A model generated the notes under the pieces. It ran no database searches and had not been told where the DNA came from. It saw only the letters and a program-made list of their open reading frames with translations. A program made the position numbers and the translations under genes. A stretch of 35,569 nucleotides of DNA from Nitrospiraceae bacterium (GTDB lineage: Bacteria; Nitrospirota; Thermodesulfovibrionia; Thermodesulfovibrionales; UBA6898), in contig PLXX01000114.1 in NCBI GenBank assembly GCA_003153275.1, positions 32,798 to 68,366 on the forward strand, read 5' to 3'. This document shows positions 1-9,678 of this stretch, piece by piece. Each line of letters begins with the position of its first letter. The first letter of the stretch is position 1.

Positions 1-26
1 GCTGAAAAAAAATTGCAAAGCCCTGC

Positions 27-54
27 TTGACAAAGCCTTTTTTGTTGGTATAGA
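27..54 (+). promoter_or_regulatory. Candidate sigma70 promoter of rho
   Basis: A perfect -35 hexamer TTGACA is followed 16 nt later by TATAGA, which overlaps TAGATT at 18-nt spacing. This would leave a leader of about 110 nt before the rho start. No other gene lies between the site and rho. The -35 match is seen directly; its use as a promoter is inferred. Confidence 0.5.
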
Positions 55-172
55 TTATCGTCATACGTTAATTGAACAGAACAGTTCTTCATATGTAAGA
101 ATCCCGCATGGCTAGGCAAAAACCTTCGGGGCAAAAAATCCAAACGAAAACCCAAATGAGGAGTATGTTTTT

Positions 173-1432
173 ATGGGAGCTATCTCGATTTCCGAACTCA
201 AAGAAAAAACCATTGATGAGCTGACTGATATGGCAAAAGAACTGAAGGTAGAGGGCGCAAGCGGCTTGCGGAAACAGGATCTGATCTTCGCAATCCTGCA
301 GGCCCAGGCAGAAAAAACCGGCAATGTCTTTTCTGCGGGCGTACTTGAAATCCTGCCTGACGGATTCGGGTTTCTGAGATCGCCGGACTACAGCTATCTT
401 CCCGGGCCTGATGATATCTATGTCTCCCCTTCCCAGATCCGGCGGTTTAATCTCAGGACCGGGGACCTTGTGTCTGGTCAGGTACGGCCCCCGAAGGAGT
501 CCGAGCGGTATTTTGCCCTGCTCAAGGTTGAGGCCATCAACCACGAATCACCTGATGAGAATGTTAAGAGACCTCTCTTTGATAATTTGATCCCCTATTA
601 TCCTACTGAGCGGATCAAGCTCGAATATGATCCGACCGATTATTCGACGCGGGTCATGGAATTCATCGCGCCGATCGGCATGGGCCAGAGAGGCATGATC
701 GTTGCAGCCCCGCGGACCGGAAAAACCGTGCTGCTTCAGTCTATTGCCAAGGCTATCAAAAAGAACCATCGGGACATTCATCTGATCATCCTCCTTATCG
801 ACGAGCGTCCGGAAGAGGTGACCGATTGGAAGCGCCAGGTGTCTTCGGCAGAGATCATCGCGTCGACCTTTGACGAGCCGCCGCAGCGTCACTGCCAGGT
901 TGCAGAGATGGTCATTGACCGGGCCAAGCGGTTGGTGGAGAGCAGGAAAAACGTCGTAATACTGCTCGACAGCATCACCCGGCTTGCACGCGCCTATAAT
1001 GCGATTATGCCGGCCAGCGGCAAGGTGCTTTCGGGAGGTCTGGACTCAAATGCTCTGCAGAGGCCCAAGAGGTTCTTCGGTGCTGCACGTAATATTGAAA
1101 CTGGCGGAAGCCTCACGATCCTTGCAACGGCGCTGGTGGATACCGGCAGCAGGATGGACGATGTTATATTCGAAGAATTCAAAGGCACCGGCAATATGGA
1201 ACTTCATCTTGACCGGAAGCTGGTCGACAAGAGGATATTCCCAACCATCGACATCAACAGTTCGGGTACACGAAAAGAAGAACTCTTGGTCGACAAGGAA
1301 GTACTCTCCAGGATGTGGATACTCAGAAAAGTCCTTAATCCTCTCAGCACTGTCGAGAGCATGGAGTTTCTCCTCGGCAAACTGACCGGGACAAAGACAA
1401 ACCGTGAGTTCCTGGATTTAATGAACAAATAG
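173..1432 (+). CDS. rho: Transcription termination factor Rho
   Basis: Rho is a hexameric RNA-dependent ATPase that loads on nascent RNA and terminates transcription. The 419 residues equal the E. coli length. The order is a Rho N-terminal helical domain (about 5-45), an RNA-binding cold-shock-like domain (about 50-120, with [13 protein letters not shown]), then a RecA-type ATPase core with Walker A APRTGKT near residue 180 and Walker B VVILLDS near 260, followed by the conserved [19 protein letters not shown] stretch. The ATG is preceded by GAGGAG at 158-163. A small membrane protein and a cytochrome gene follow at gaps of 6 nt, so they may share the transcript. Nothing looks damaged. Confidence 0.98.
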   Translation: MGAISISELKEKTIDELTDMAKELKVEGASGLRKQDLIFAILQAQAEKTGNVFSAGVLEILPDGFGFLRSPDYSYLPGPDDIYVSPSQIRRFNLRTGDLVSGQVRPPKESERYFALLKVEAINHESPDENVKRPLFDNLIPYYPTERIKLEYDPTDYSTRVMEFIAPIGMGQRGMIVAAPRTGKTVLLQSIAKAIKKNHRDIHLIILLIDERPEEVTDWKRQVSSAEIIASTFDEPPQRHCQVAEMVIDRAKRLVESRKNVVILLDSITRLARAYNAIMPASGKVLSGGLDSNALQRPKRFFGAARNIETGGSLTILATALVDTGSRMDDVIFEEFKGTGNMELHLDRKLVDKRIFPTIDINSSGTRKEELLVDKEVLSRMWILRKVLNPLSTVESMEFLLGKLTGTKTNREFLDLMNK

Positions 1433-1438
1433 GCAGCA

Positions 1439-1741
1439 ATGGAAAACAGGCGCAGGGCAAAACGGTTTCTTTATATCGGCGCCGTTGTCGGAGGCCTCCT
1501 CAGCCTTGCAGTCGCCCTGCTTATGGATTCCATGTATGCCGACTCCCTCCAGGGAACATGGCGCGATGCCATAGCAAAAGACCTGAATGCGTATTTAAAG
1601 CTGGGTATCTCCTCAGGAAGCGTTGTCGTTTATTTTTTATTCATGGTTATTCTGAGCATTCTTTCCGCATTCGGCGCATGTATGGGGCTCATATTTTCCT
1701 TCTTTTTGTATAAATTTTTCAGCCTCCTGGGATCAAAGTAA
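1439..1741 (+). CDS. Small two-helix membrane protein, unknown function
   Basis: I do not recognise this 100-residue protein. It has a basic start (MENRRRAKR), a hydrophobic helix at about 10-29, a polar stretch of about 25 residues, and a long hydrophobic segment at about 57-95 that could form one or two helices. The stretch between the helices probably faces the periplasm. It starts 6 nt after the rho stop and ends 6 nt before the multiheme cytochrome, so it is probably co-transcribed with both. It might be an accessory membrane subunit of the cytochrome, but only the position suggests that. The upstream Shine-Dalgarno sequence is weak. Confidence 0.75.
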   Translation: MENRRRAKRFLYIGAVVGGLLSLAVALLMDSMYADSLQGTWRDAIAKDLNAYLKLGISSGSVVVYFLFMVILSILSAFGACMGLIFSFFLYKFFSLLGSK

Positions 1742-1747
1742 CAGGAT

Positions 1748-2626
1748 ATGAGAGATTCGTCCTTCTTTTCAAAGTTTATCGAGGAAAACCATCAGCCCAT
1801 TGTTTTGTTGCTCCTCCTTGTGTCGGTCATCGGAGGCATTGTCGGGTTCAGATACTACAAACATACAAAAGAGGACCCGGAGTTCTGCATGTCCTGTCAT
1901 GTAATGCAGGATGCATTTAAGACCTGGCAAAAAAGCAAACATCGCGATTTTACCTGTCAGAAATGCCATGTTATGAGCCTGCTCGAACAGAACAAAATGC
2001 TCATCTCGTATGTGGTAAAGGGCCACGACGGCAGTACCAGCCAGACTCATGGCCGCATATCGCCATGGGATACCTGCAGGTCATGCCACTTATCTGAAGT
2101 ATCGCAGGGGTCGTTGACCCTGAACAATTCTTACGGCCATGCAAAGCATGTATTTATGCAGAAGATAAACTGCAGCAAATGCCATAACGGGACATCCCAC
2201 AGGTTCGCCCCGAATGAACAGGCATGCTCAGAATGCCATAAGGACAAGGTGATCCACGGGATGGCAATGGAAGGCATGACCTGCCTGAAATGCCACAGCT
2301 ACAGCGAAAAAGAACCGAAGATGATCAACCCCGAAAAGTGCATGTCCTGCCATAAGAATATCCCTGCAAAAGGGGTAATGGCAGCGCTGAAATGCTTTGA
2401 CTGCCACCACCCTCACGGAAAGATCAAACCGTCAAGTCAGGACTGCCTGAAGACCTGCCACGGTAATGAAGCGCAGGTTGGTCAGCATAATCTCCACATG
2501 ATGAAGACAAAAATGAATTGCCTCGACTGTCATAAGGCCCACAAGTGGACCGTAGGCAAGAAAGAGGCCGCTAACCTCTGTAACCGTTGCCACAAATTAA
2601 AAGACCCGGCAACGTTTATCTATTAA
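1748..2626 (+). CDS. Membrane-anchored multiheme c-type cytochrome (NapC/NrfH-type N-terminus)
   Basis: The protein has 292 residues: one N-terminal membrane anchor at about 17-36, then a periplasmic part full of heme-binding sites. I count ten CXXCH motifs (for example CMSCH, CQKCH, CRSCH) and one CXXXCH (CLKTCH), giving eleven potential hemes. The first part resembles the NapC/NirT/NrfH family, whose members take electrons from menaquinol and pass them to periplasmic reductases. The remainder is longer than in those tetraheme proteins. The role is therefore probably quinol-linked periplasmic or extracellular electron transfer. The electron acceptor cannot be told, since no reductase gene is adjacent. 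AGGA precedes the ATG. Confidence 0.9.
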   Translation: MRDSSFFSKFIEENHQPIVLLLLLVSVIGGIVGFRYYKHTKEDPEFCMSCHVMQDAFKTWQKSKHRDFTCQKCHVMSLLEQNKMLISYVVKGHDGSTSQTHGRISPWDTCRSCHLSEVSQGSLTLNNSYGHAKHVFMQKINCSKCHNGTSHRFAPNEQACSECHKDKVIHGMAMEGMTCLKCHSYSEKEPKMINPEKCMSCHKNIPAKGVMAALKCFDCHHPHGKIKPSSQDCLKTCHGNEAQVGQHNLHMMKTKMNCLDCHKAHKWTVGKKEAANLCNRCHKLKDPATFIY

Positions 2627-2628
2627 AA

Positions 2629-2832
2629 GAAAAGGACCGGTGGTTCCCCTAGGCGGTCAACAAAGGTGTTGAAAGAAATGGTGATTCCGTTGTAAAAACA
2701 GCTGGTTACAATCAGTATTTCTTCGGGAAATATCTTTTCTTTTAAAAAATGACGTAACCCCTTGTAAACACGTGCGATATAAAAATATCACCAGCACCTT
2801 TGTTGACCACCTAGGTAGTTCCCGCCCTTTTC
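2629..2832. repeat. Long imperfect palindrome (MITE-like or bidirectional terminator) between convergent genes
   Basis: Nearly the whole spacer between the cytochrome and clpB folds on itself. The arms at 2648-2668 and 2795-2815 (CCTAGGCGGTCAACAAAGGTG and its partner) match at 20 of 21 positions. Outer arms GAAAAGG/CCTTTTC pair at 2629-2635 and 2826-2832. Inner arms TGGTGAT/ATCACCA, GGTTAC/GTAACC and TATTTC/GAAATA pair towards the centre at about 2724. The nested matches are read directly. No ORF is inside. It could be a non-autonomous mobile element, a strong hairpin ending both converging transcripts, or both. Confidence 0.8.
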
Positions 2833-2860
2833 CTGAGTTTTGGTGTTTATACAGACCGGA

Positions 2861-5500
2861 TCAGGAATCAGCCCCAGCGTCCGCTATCCTGTTAAAGACA
2901 ATCCTGTCATTCTCATAATCGACCTCGACCACATTGCCATCCGTAAAGGTGCCTTCGAGAATCTTTCTGGCCAGCTCATTCAGAACCTCCTTTTGAAGGA
3001 CCCTTTTTAACGGACGTGCCCCATAGACAGGGTCGAAGCCGATTGAACCGAAATATTCCTTTGCCCGGTCGGTCAGGACCAGGTCAATATTTTTCTCTTT
3101 GATATAGCGCTTCATCCTGCTCACCTGGATATCGACAATTTTTTTGAGGATATCCCTAGTAAGAGGGTTAAAAGTAATGATCTCGTCAACACGGTTCAGG
3201 AACTCCGGCCTGAAAAACTTCTTGAGGTCTTCCATCACCTTTTCCCTGTAGCCGGAAGACGAATTGTCCACCCAGTATGCAGAGGGGTTCTTCTCCTGCT
3301 CTGCCAGCATCTCCTGGATATGCACACTGCCGATATTAGAGGTCATGATGACAACCGTATTTCTGAAGTCAACGGTCTTGCCGTGGCTGTCGGTAAGCCT
3401 CCCGTCGTCCAATAGCTGCAGCAGAAGATTGAAGACTTCAGGATGCGCCTTCTCGACCTCATCGAAGAGTATAACGGAATAAGGCTTTCTTCTTACAGCC
3501 TCTGTCAACTGACCGCCTTCTTCATAGCCGACATATCCCGGAGGGGCCCCTATCAGCCTTGAGACCGTATGCCGCTCCTGATACTCTGACATGTCGATCC
3601 TGATCATCGCGCTCTCATCGTCGAACAGGAATTCTGCCAGCGCCCGCGCAAGCTCTGTCTTCCCTACGCCTGTCGGTCCAAGGAAAATAAAGGATCCGAT
3701 CGGTCTGTTCGGGTCCTGTATGCCTGCCCGTGCCCGCCGCACGGCATTCGCCACCGCTTCGATCGCCTCATCCTGACCGACGACGCGGAGCCTCAGCCGA
3801 TCGTCCATCTGAAGCAGCTTCTGGATTTCACCTTCGAGCATGCGGGATACAGGGATGTTGGTCCATTTCGAAACTACATCTGCAATATCCTCTTCATCCA
3901 CCTCTTCCTTCAGCATCTTTCGCGTGTGCTGAACATCGAGAAGCCGCGTATTTTCTGCCTCAAGTGCCTTCTGAAGTTCGAGCATATTGCCGTAGCGCAG
4001 CTCAGCTGCTTTTGCAAGATCGCCTTCACGCTCGGCCTTTTCTGAGTCGGTTTTTGTCTGCTCCATCCGGCCTTTTAAATCGCGGATCTTCGCGATCACC
4101 TCTTTTTCTCTCAGCCACTGGGCCCTTAGCTGATCACGCCCGGACTGGAGTTCAGCCATCTCTTTGCCAAGCTTCCCGAGCTTGTCCTTTGATTCTTTGG
4201 AATTTTCGCGCATCACTCCCTGTTTTTCTATCTCAAGCTGCCGGATCCTCCTCTCGACCTCATCAAGTTCAACCGGCATGCTGTCTATTTCCATCCTCAG
4301 CTTCGAAGCGGCTTCGTCGATCAGATCGATCGCCTTGTCCGGCAGAAAACGGTCGGTTATGTAGCGATGCGAAAGCACCGCCGCGGATATCAGGGCAGCG
4401 TCCTTGATCTTGACGCCGTGATGCACCTCATATTTCTCTTTCAGACCGCGCAGGATCGAGATCGTGTCCTCTACGCTCGGCTCCTTGATCAACACCGGCT
4501 GGAACCGTCGTTCAAGCGCCGGATCCTTCTCTATATATTTTCTGAACTCACCTATAGTAGTCGCGCCGACACAGCGGAGCTCTCCTCGTGCAAGGGCTGG
4601 CTTCAGCATGTTTGACGCATCAACCGCACCTTCGGCCGCACCGGCACCGACCAGCGTATGCAGCTCATCGATAAAAAGGATAACCTTGCCTTCAGACTCC
4701 TCGACTTCTTTTATGACGGCCTTCAGTCTGTCCTCAAATTCTCCCCTGAACTTCGCTCCGGCAATCAGGGACCCCATGTCCAGGGCAACCACTTTTTTAT
4801 CTTTCAGTGTCTCAGGGACATCGCCGGCAACGATCCTCTGGGCAAGTCCCTCGGCAATGGCCGTCTTGCCGACGCCAGGATCGCCGATCAGAACCGGGTT
4901 GTTTTTTGTCCTTCTGGAGAGGACCTGAATGATCCTCCTGATCTCTTCGTCGCGACCGATGACCGGATCAAGCTTACCTTTTGAAGCCAGTTCCGTCAGG
5001 TCCTTGCTGAACTTCTTCAATGCCTGATATTTTTCCTCGGGATTCTGATCAGTCACCCGCTGCGTTCCCCTGATCTCGCGCATCGCCGTGAGGATCCGAT
5101 CCTGGTCCGCCCCGTTTTTCTTCAGGAGATCGGATGCATAGCCGGAGCTACCGACAATGGCCATCAGCAGATGCTCGACGCTGACATACTCGTCCTTAAG
5201 ATGTTCAGCCTGCTCCCGTGCCTTTTCAAGCACCTCTTTTAGCCGGGGTGTTACATAGATCTGGCCAACTGCCGTCGAGCCAAGTACCTTCGGCAACCGG
5301 TCCAGATGCTCCTCAAGATCTTTCCTGAGTATAGCGGTATTGACACCGATACGCTTTATGATCTGGGCCACAACGCCCTCTTCATCTTCCAGCAGCGACC
5401 AGAGGAGGTGTTCAACATCAATCTGCTGATGGCCCCTCTTCTCTGCGAGCCTCTGCGAGTTTTGTATCGCCTCCTGGCTTTTTACGGTGAATTTATCCAT
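2861..5500 (-). CDS. clpB: ATP-dependent disaggregase ClpB
   Basis: ClpB is a hexameric AAA+ chaperone that works with DnaK/DnaJ to pull apart protein aggregates. The 879 residues compare with about 857 in E. coli. The order is an N-terminal Clp repeat domain (about 1-145), nucleotide-binding domain 1 with Walker A GDPGVGKT and [11 protein letters not shown], the coiled-coil middle domain (about 400-530) that separates ClpB from ClpA/ClpC, and domain 2 with GPTGVGKT and the [14 protein letters not shown] loop. The ATG is preceded by AAGGAGG, which starts at the hspR stop codon. It is the last gene of the dnaJ-hspR-clpB operon, so it is probably HspR-controlled. Confidence 0.98.
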   Translation of the reverse strand: MDKFTVKSQEAIQNSQRLAEKRGHQQIDVEHLLWSLLEDEEGVVAQIIKRIGVNTAILRKDLEEHLDRLPKVLGSTAVGQIYVTPRLKEVLEKAREQAEHLKDEYVSVEHLLMAIVGSSGYASDLLKKNGADQDRILTAMREIRGTQRVTDQNPEEKYQALKKFSKDLTELASKGKLDPVIGRDEEIRRIIQVLSRRTKNNPVLIGDPGVGKTAIAEGLAQRIVAGDVPETLKDKKVVALDMGSLIAGAKFRGEFEDRLKAVIKEVEESEGKVILFIDELHTLVGAGAAEGAVDASNMLKPALARGELRCVGATTIGEFRKYIEKDPALERRFQPVLIKEPSVEDTISILRGLKEKYEVHHGVKIKDAALISAAVLSHRYITDRFLPDKAIDLIDEAASKLRMEIDSMPVELDEVERRIRQLEIEKQGVMRENSKESKDKLGKLGKEMAELQSGRDQLRAQWLREKEVIAKIRDLKGRMEQTKTDSEKAEREGDLAKAAELRYGNMLELQKALEAENTRLLDVQHTRKMLKEEVDEEDIADVVSKWTNIPVSRMLEGEIQKLLQMDDRLRLRVVGQDEAIEAVANAVRRARAGIQDPNRPIGSFIFLGPTGVGKTELARALAEFLFDDESAMIRIDMSEYQERHTVSRLIGAPPGYVGYEEGGQLTEAVRRKPYSVILFDEVEKAHPEVFNLLLQLLDDGRLTDSHGKTVDFRNTVVIMTSNIGSVHIQEMLAEQEKNPSAYWVDNSSSGYREKVMEDLKKFFRPEFLNRVDEIITFNPLTRDILKKIVDIQVSRMKRYIKEKNIDLVLTDRAKEYFGSIGFDPVYGARPLKRVLQKEVLNELARKILEGTFTDGNVVEVDYENDRIVFNRIADAGADS

Positions 5501-5512
5501 TGTTATTCCTCC

Positions 5513-5866
5513 TTAATCTTCTTTTAATGCCCTGCTTAGCCGCTCCCGAAAGTCTGCCCGGGTATCATCCTCAAGGAACTGCATCATCTCTTCCAGTTCA
5601 TTCTGCATCGCTGCCATACGACGGCGCAGCCGAAGGATAATATCCACCCCCGCCCTGTTTACGCCGAGCTCACGCGTCAACTGCAGAATAAAATTCAACC
5701 GCTCAACATCGCTTTCTGAGTAGAGCCGTTGTGTTCTCCTCCGGAGCGGATGGATCAGTCCTTCTCTTTCATACAGTCGTAGCGTCTGCGGATGAACATC
5801 AAGCATTTCGCAGACAACGCTGATAAGGTAGATTGGTTTTGTCCTGTCCTTTTCTTTTTTATTCAT
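5513..5866 (-). CDS. hspR: MerR-family heat-shock repressor HspR
   Basis: This 117-residue regulator has an N-terminal winged-helix MerR domain (about 12-80). Its [16 protein letters not shown] stretch is typical of HspR, which represses dnaK/dnaJ/clpB operons by binding HAIR inverted repeats. A leucine-rich coiled coil follows (about 85-110, [15 protein letters not shown]). No effector-binding domain is present, as expected. The start overlaps the end of dnaJ by 8 nt (ATGAATAA), and clpB begins 12 nt after its stop. It therefore probably autoregulates the operon through the HAIR-like site at 6996-7016. Confidence 0.9.
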   Translation of the reverse strand: MNKKEKDRTKPIYLISVVCEMLDVHPQTLRLYEREGLIHPLRRRTQRLYSESDVERLNFILQLTRELGVNRAGVDIILRLRRRMAAMQNELEEMMQFLEDDTRADFRERLSRALKED

Positions 5867-6962
5867 GGTCTTTCACCATCCCTTTTCTTGGTGACTCTTT
5901 ATAAAGCGCCTCTATTTCCTGAATGACCGCTCGGGACTTTTCCGGGATCCCACGGGGGACAACAATTTTGATCGTCACAAACTGATCGCCCCTGTGGCCT
6001 GTTTTGGTCGCCGGGAGCCCCTTGCCAGAAAGTTTGAACTTTTGACCGCTCTGTGTCCCGGAAGGAAGCGTCATGGCAGCGACACCATCAATGGTCGGGA
6101 CCTCGATCCGCGCCCCCAACGCCGCCTCGCCAAACGTGACCGGCAGCTCAATTAACAAATTATCATCCTTTCGCGTAAAGAGATGGTGGGGTCGGACCGC
6201 AATCTCAATGTAGAGGTCACCGCGTTGTCCCCCAGACTGGCTGCCCTCACCCATTCCTTTCAGTTTTATCTTTGATCCGGTATCAGCACCTGCAGGTATC
6301 TTCACTTTGAGCGATTCTGTATGCTTGATGCTGCCCATGCTATTGCAGGCTTTACAGGCTTTAGTAATCTTGCGGCCGGTGCCGTTGCAGGCTTGGCAGT
6401 GTTGTGACGTCTTGAAAAATCCCTTTGAACTCGATATGTTACCAGTCCCCTTGCAGGTTTCGCACTGCTGATACGTCTCCGCCCCGGTCCCCTTGCAGGT
6501 CTTACATTCAACCTCGCGGTTAAAGGTAATCGGCCTAGTGACACCTGAAAAAGCCTCTTCGAGCGAAAGGTCCAGCCCCATAACCAAGTCATGCCCCTTC
6601 AGGTCTGCCTGTTGCGGCCTGCCGCTTGCACCCAAGATATCTGAAAAAATATCGCCAAAGCCTCCGAAGTCAAAATGGTCGCCTGAGGTGTAGGCCCTGT
6701 AATCAAAACCCGGTCCACCGGCGCCACCGGTACCGAAAGGGGTCTTTCCGAACTGATCATATTCAGCCCGCTTCTTTTCGTCGTTCAGTACTTCATAGGC
6801 CTCAGTCAACTCCTTGAACTTATTTTCTGATGCCTTGTCACCGGGATTCAGATCCGGATGATATTTTCGTGCAAGCTTTCTGTAGGCCTTCTTCAGCTCA
6901 TCCTGAGACGCCTTCTTATCAACCCCGAGTATCTCATAATAATCTTTTGCCGATGGAGCCAT
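5859..6962 (-). CDS. dnaJ: Chaperone DnaJ (type I Hsp40)
   Basis: DnaJ delivers clients to DnaK and stimulates its ATPase. The 367 residues contain an N-terminal J domain with the HPD motif (YHPDLNPGD near 36), a Gly/Phe-rich linker (about 78-115), and a zinc-binding region with four CXXCXXXG repeats ([24 protein letters not shown] and a fourth, CKACNSMG, that lacks the usual central Gly). The C-terminal substrate-binding domains follow. AAGGAGGAG precedes the ATG. It is the first gene of the heat-shock operon with hspR and clpB. dnaK and grpE are not in the window, so this may be a second dnaJ copy specialised for ClpB. Confidence 0.93.
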   Translation of the reverse strand: MAPSAKDYYEILGVDKKASQDELKKAYRKLARKYHPDLNPGDKASENKFKELTEAYEVLNDEKKRAEYDQFGKTPFGTGGAGGPGFDYRAYTSGDHFDFGGFGDIFSDILGASGRPQQADLKGHDLVMGLDLSLEEAFSGVTRPITFNREVECKTCKGTGAETYQQCETCKGTGNISSSKGFFKTSQHCQACNGTGRKITKACKACNSMGSIKHTESLKVKIPAGADTGSKIKLKGMGEGSQSGGQRGDLYIEIAVRPHHLFTRKDDNLLIELPVTFGEAALGARIEVPTIDGVAAMTLPSGTQSGQKFKLSGKGLPATKTGHRGDQFVTIKIVVPRGIPEKSRAVIQEIEALYKESPRKGMVKDHE

Positions 6963-6986
6963 GTCTCCTCCTTGTGTGTATTGCCT

Positions 6987-7015
6987 ATCATATTACTTTA
7001 GTATTGTCTTGTCAA
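6987..7015 (-). promoter_or_regulatory. Sigma70 promoter of dnaJ-hspR-clpB
   Basis: On the minus strand TTGACA (7015-7010) is followed by exactly 17 nt and TATGAT (6992-6987). This is nearly consensus and only about 25 nt from the dnaJ start codon. A housekeeping promoter plus a repressor site fits HspR control, in which heat relieves repression. Confidence 0.8.
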
Positions 7016-7016
7016 G
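6996..7016. promoter_or_regulatory. HAIR-like HspR operator
   Basis: Read on the minus strand, CTTGACA-N7-ACTAAAG matches the HspR operator consensus CTTGAGT-N7-ACTCAAG at 11 of 14 half-site positions with the exact 7-nt spacer. It spans the -35 hexamer and most of the spacer of the dnaJ promoter. Bound HspR would block RNA polymerase. The sequence is seen; binding is inferred from the family and from hspR lying in this operon. Confidence 0.65.
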
Positions 7017-7264
7017 TTAGTTGCGGCAGATGAAACAGGAGTAATGAGAAACATATCAGCAGGAAAAGGGATGGGGAGAATCCTAATTCGATATCAAATC
7101 GACCACGAAATCGAAAGAACAGCGTGAGAGCAGCGTGTAAACGGATTCAGCGGCGTATTGCGACAGTGCTTCGCATATTCGGCTTTAGCGGCAGCATCGG
7201 AAAGTGAGCGTACCATGCTGTCTCGCTGTTCACAATTAAGTTGATGGCGGTTGCAAAAGAGGGA
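7017..7264. other. Intergenic stretch without recognised gene
   Basis: This holds the region upstream of the dnaJ promoter and downstream of the M50 protease gene. No ORF longer than about 27 codons with a plausible start was seen, and no RNA gene. A 27-codon plus-strand frame beginning near 7044 with an AGGAG-like site has no other support. The part around 7085-7200 looks like degenerate or non-coding sequence. Confidence 0.5.
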
Positions 7265-7939
7265 TCAGTAAACCTGGAAGAGCTTCAGAAAGAATTTGAT
7301 AAAGGGCATGATGAAGAGGTTTGCTGCTCCCGAGTAGATCAGCACCAGGACGATAATAAAGCCGAACGGCTCGATCCTGCTGAATAACATCGCCTGTTTT
7401 TGGGGAAGCAGCCCGGTCAGTACCCGCCCCCCGTCGAGCGGCGGAATCGGGATCATGTTAAAAACCGCAAGCACTACGTTGATAACAATGCTGGCGGTCG
7501 CTATCAGGAACATGGGCCTGAGAACTGTTTCCGTCACTGTTGCCGGCATGACTGTCGAAAGCGGAACAATGGCGAGTTTCAATATGAGCGTGCTGATAAA
7601 TGCGAGCAGAATGTTCGTAACAGGGCCTGCAGCAGCGGAAAGCGCCATCCCCTTGCGCGGATTCTGAAAGTTTCTCGGGTCGATCGGGACCGGCTTTGCG
7701 TAGCCGAAAACAAACTGGCCGTTGGTCAGGAAGTACATCATCAGAGGAAGAATTATTGTGCCGAAGGGGTCTATGTGCACAAGCGGGTTGAGCGTCAATC
7801 GTCCCGCAAACTTGGCAGTCTGATCACCAAGCTTATATGCAATAAACCCATGTGAGACCTCATGAAAGGTTATCGCGACAAGGATCGCAGGAGCAGAAAT
7901 AAGAAGGCGCATCAGGACATCTGTATTTAATCCTTCCAT
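7265..7939 (-). CDS. Site-2 protease-like membrane zinc metalloprotease (M50 family)
   Basis: This 224-residue polytopic membrane protein carries the zinc protease motif HEVSH at residues 26-30 inside a first hydrophobic segment. The second family motif (PLDGGR near 170), which supplies the third metal ligand, lies in a later helix. It has no PDZ domain, so it resembles the small M50B/YwhC-type branch (rseP-less) of unknown substrate. Those proteins cut membrane-spanning substrates within the bilayer. AAGG lies upstream of the ATG. It is 39 nt downstream of the PEP carboxykinase-like gene on the same strand and may share its transcript. Confidence 0.87.
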   Translation of the reverse strand: MEGLNTDVLMRLLISAPAILVAITFHEVSHGFIAYKLGDQTAKFAGRLTLNPLVHIDPFGTIILPLMMYFLTNGQFVFGYAKPVPIDPRNFQNPRKGMALSAAAGPVTNILLAFISTLILKLAIVPLSTVMPATVTETVLRPMFLIATASIVINVVLAVFNMIPIPPLDGGRVLTGLLPQKQAMLFSRIEPFGFIIVLVLIYSGAANLFIMPFIKFFLKLFQVY

Positions 7940-7978
7940 TACCGGTACCTTTCTGTGAGCAGCACTCTATGGTCAGCC

Positions 7979-9640
7979 CTAAATCGGATTAAGGATCTCG
8001 TCGATCACCTTTCTGGCAAGAACCAGAGGATCGATAAACGTGTTCTCCATATCGCTGTCAAGATCTCTTTTGTTCGAGAGGAATGTAATCCTATCCTGCA
8101 TCCTTTCGCGAAGGAAGTTCAGATAATCAGGCGTGCGTGTCGGCTTATACTTCTTTTCATAGTCAGGGCCGAATAATTCATTGCCGTTCTTCGGCAACGA
8201 CAATCCTGCAAAGGCCTTCCAGTCCCGCCACTCGATAGTTCCCCGATTGAGTTCAGTAACAATCTTCAGCGAAATCTCCTTAGGGATATCAATAAGGCCA
8301 GAAGGAAGACCAAAGGCATGTGTATTCATAATATAACACTCGGTCCCCAGCTTGAAGAGCTTCAGGAACTGCAGGCAGTCTACAGTCAGCGGATGGACCC
8401 GGAACGGATTGGCAAAAGGTTCAATGACCAGTTTTTCAAGCTCCCTGGCGTCGACATTCTCAACGCCCCTTGCCCTCAGAGTACTCAGCGACGCGCCCAT
8501 GGCAACAGCAAGGGCAACGTCATTCACCCGGCAGATCGGCGGGATGCTGGTGTCCTTCTGAAGCCAGACGACCTTGCCCGGGCGCTCACAGTGGTCCTTA
8601 TGATTAAACATGTCCCTCGACTTCAGACAGCGACCGTTGTCGTTTCGTATATCCTCACATACCATCTTCACCTTGCCGTCCGGAAGCATGGTCGTACCGA
8701 CATTTTGTGCTGAAAAGAAATATTTTATGACGGGATCGTCAAACCCTACCGCATCTGTCTTGTCAAAAAGGCTTGGTTCAAGGGCAATAGTATAGTTATG
8801 CTCAAGATCGATCAGGAACGCATCGTCATGGATGACTGTCACCTTCTCGCTCTTCTTCAGTGTACCGCCGTGGTCGTGGCTGTTCGTCAGGGATGATTTG
8901 CCTGACCCGGAAAGACCGAAAAAAGCCAGTGGCTGTTTGTTCCCGATCTTCTTGATGCCGCCGTGGCAGGCTACCATATTTTGCCTGACTCCCATTGTCC
9001 ATGCAAGAGTGAGAGTCCCCTTCTTCCTCTCACCAAAATACCTGAGGCCGAGGATGGCGATACAGTTCTGAGCCTCGTCGATAATAACAAGGCCATTCGG
9101 GAAATCAGAATTTGACCATTCGGGATCTGCAAACACTAATATGTCCGGCTCGTCAAGCTGACGGGATTTCCTATAAAGATCGGTCCAGGGCTTCATCCAA
9201 GGTGAAAAATTGATCCCCCAGTCGAGCATGTTCTTGGCGTCGGTCTCGGGGCTGAGCAGATGGGCCTTGACCATAAAATCAGGATGAAGTCCCACGATGC
9301 CTTCGAGCCAGAGACCGGGCCGCCGGTTGAAATTATAAAGCGCCTCACCAAGAAGTCCAAGATACTTGTCCCTGTCCTTGCCCATCTCCCGGACAAGACG
9401 CCGTGCGCGCGCGGTGCGACCGACGATTCCGCCATCATTCGAGATCAGAACCATCGCACCCTTCGGAAGCTTGAACTGTTCAGGCTTATGCATGGGATGA
9501 GAGGTAACAACCACTTCCGGCTGCTTTGTCGCAAGCTTGTATAGCTCTGCCATAGTCGTCTTCCTGACCGAGTTGGCATGGAAGCCGCCTTCGATAAAAG
9601 CTCTCCATGGGGATGCAGCTATCTCGTGTTTCGTTGACAT
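7979..9640 (-). CDS. Divergent ATP-type phosphoenolpyruvate carboxykinase-like protein
   Basis: ATP-type PEP carboxykinase interconverts oxaloacetate + ATP and PEP + CO2. The 553 residues keep the family P-loop (FFGLSGSGKSSLT near 243-255), an acidic kinase-2 motif (IHDDAFLID) and an upstream ERKKG stretch that aligns with the metal/substrate Lys region. They differ from E. coli PckA in places: the usual GDDEHGW and NFEGGCYAK segments appear as HDDAFLID and ALEPSLFDK. It may therefore be a true PEPCK of a diverged branch or a paralogue with altered substrate. GAGGGA precedes the ATG. Its promoter must lie in the shared spacer with kdsB, which is transcribed the other way. Confidence 0.75.
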   Translation of the reverse strand: MSTKHEIAASPWRAFIEGGFHANSVRKTTMAELYKLATKQPEVVVTSHPMHKPEQFKLPKGAMVLISNDGGIVGRTARARRLVREMGKDRDKYLGLLGEALYNFNRRPGLWLEGIVGLHPDFMVKAHLLSPETDAKNMLDWGINFSPWMKPWTDLYRKSRQLDEPDILVFADPEWSNSDFPNGLVIIDEAQNCIAILGLRYFGERKKGTLTLAWTMGVRQNMVACHGGIKKIGNKQPLAFFGLSGSGKSSLTNSHDHGGTLKKSEKVTVIHDDAFLIDLEHNYTIALEPSLFDKTDAVGFDDPVIKYFFSAQNVGTTMLPDGKVKMVCEDIRNDNGRCLKSRDMFNHKDHCERPGKVVWLQKDTSIPPICRVNDVALAVAMGASLSTLRARGVENVDARELEKLVIEPFANPFRVHPLTVDCLQFLKLFKLGTECYIMNTHAFGLPSGLIDIPKEISLKIVTELNRGTIEWRDWKAFAGLSLPKNGNELFGPDYEKKYKPTRTPDYLNFLRERMQDRITFLSNKRDLDSDMENTFIDPLVLARKVIDEILNPI

Positions 9641-9678
9641 ATCTTCCCTCGATACATAGAGTATTTAATTTAACGTCA

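Noticed and set aside
3730-4407. 225-codon plus-strand ORF
   Set aside because: Antisense to clpB; composition is typical of a codon-bias shadow.
7044-7127. 27-codon plus-strand ORF with AGGAG-like site
   Set aside because: Too short, no homology, no transcript context.
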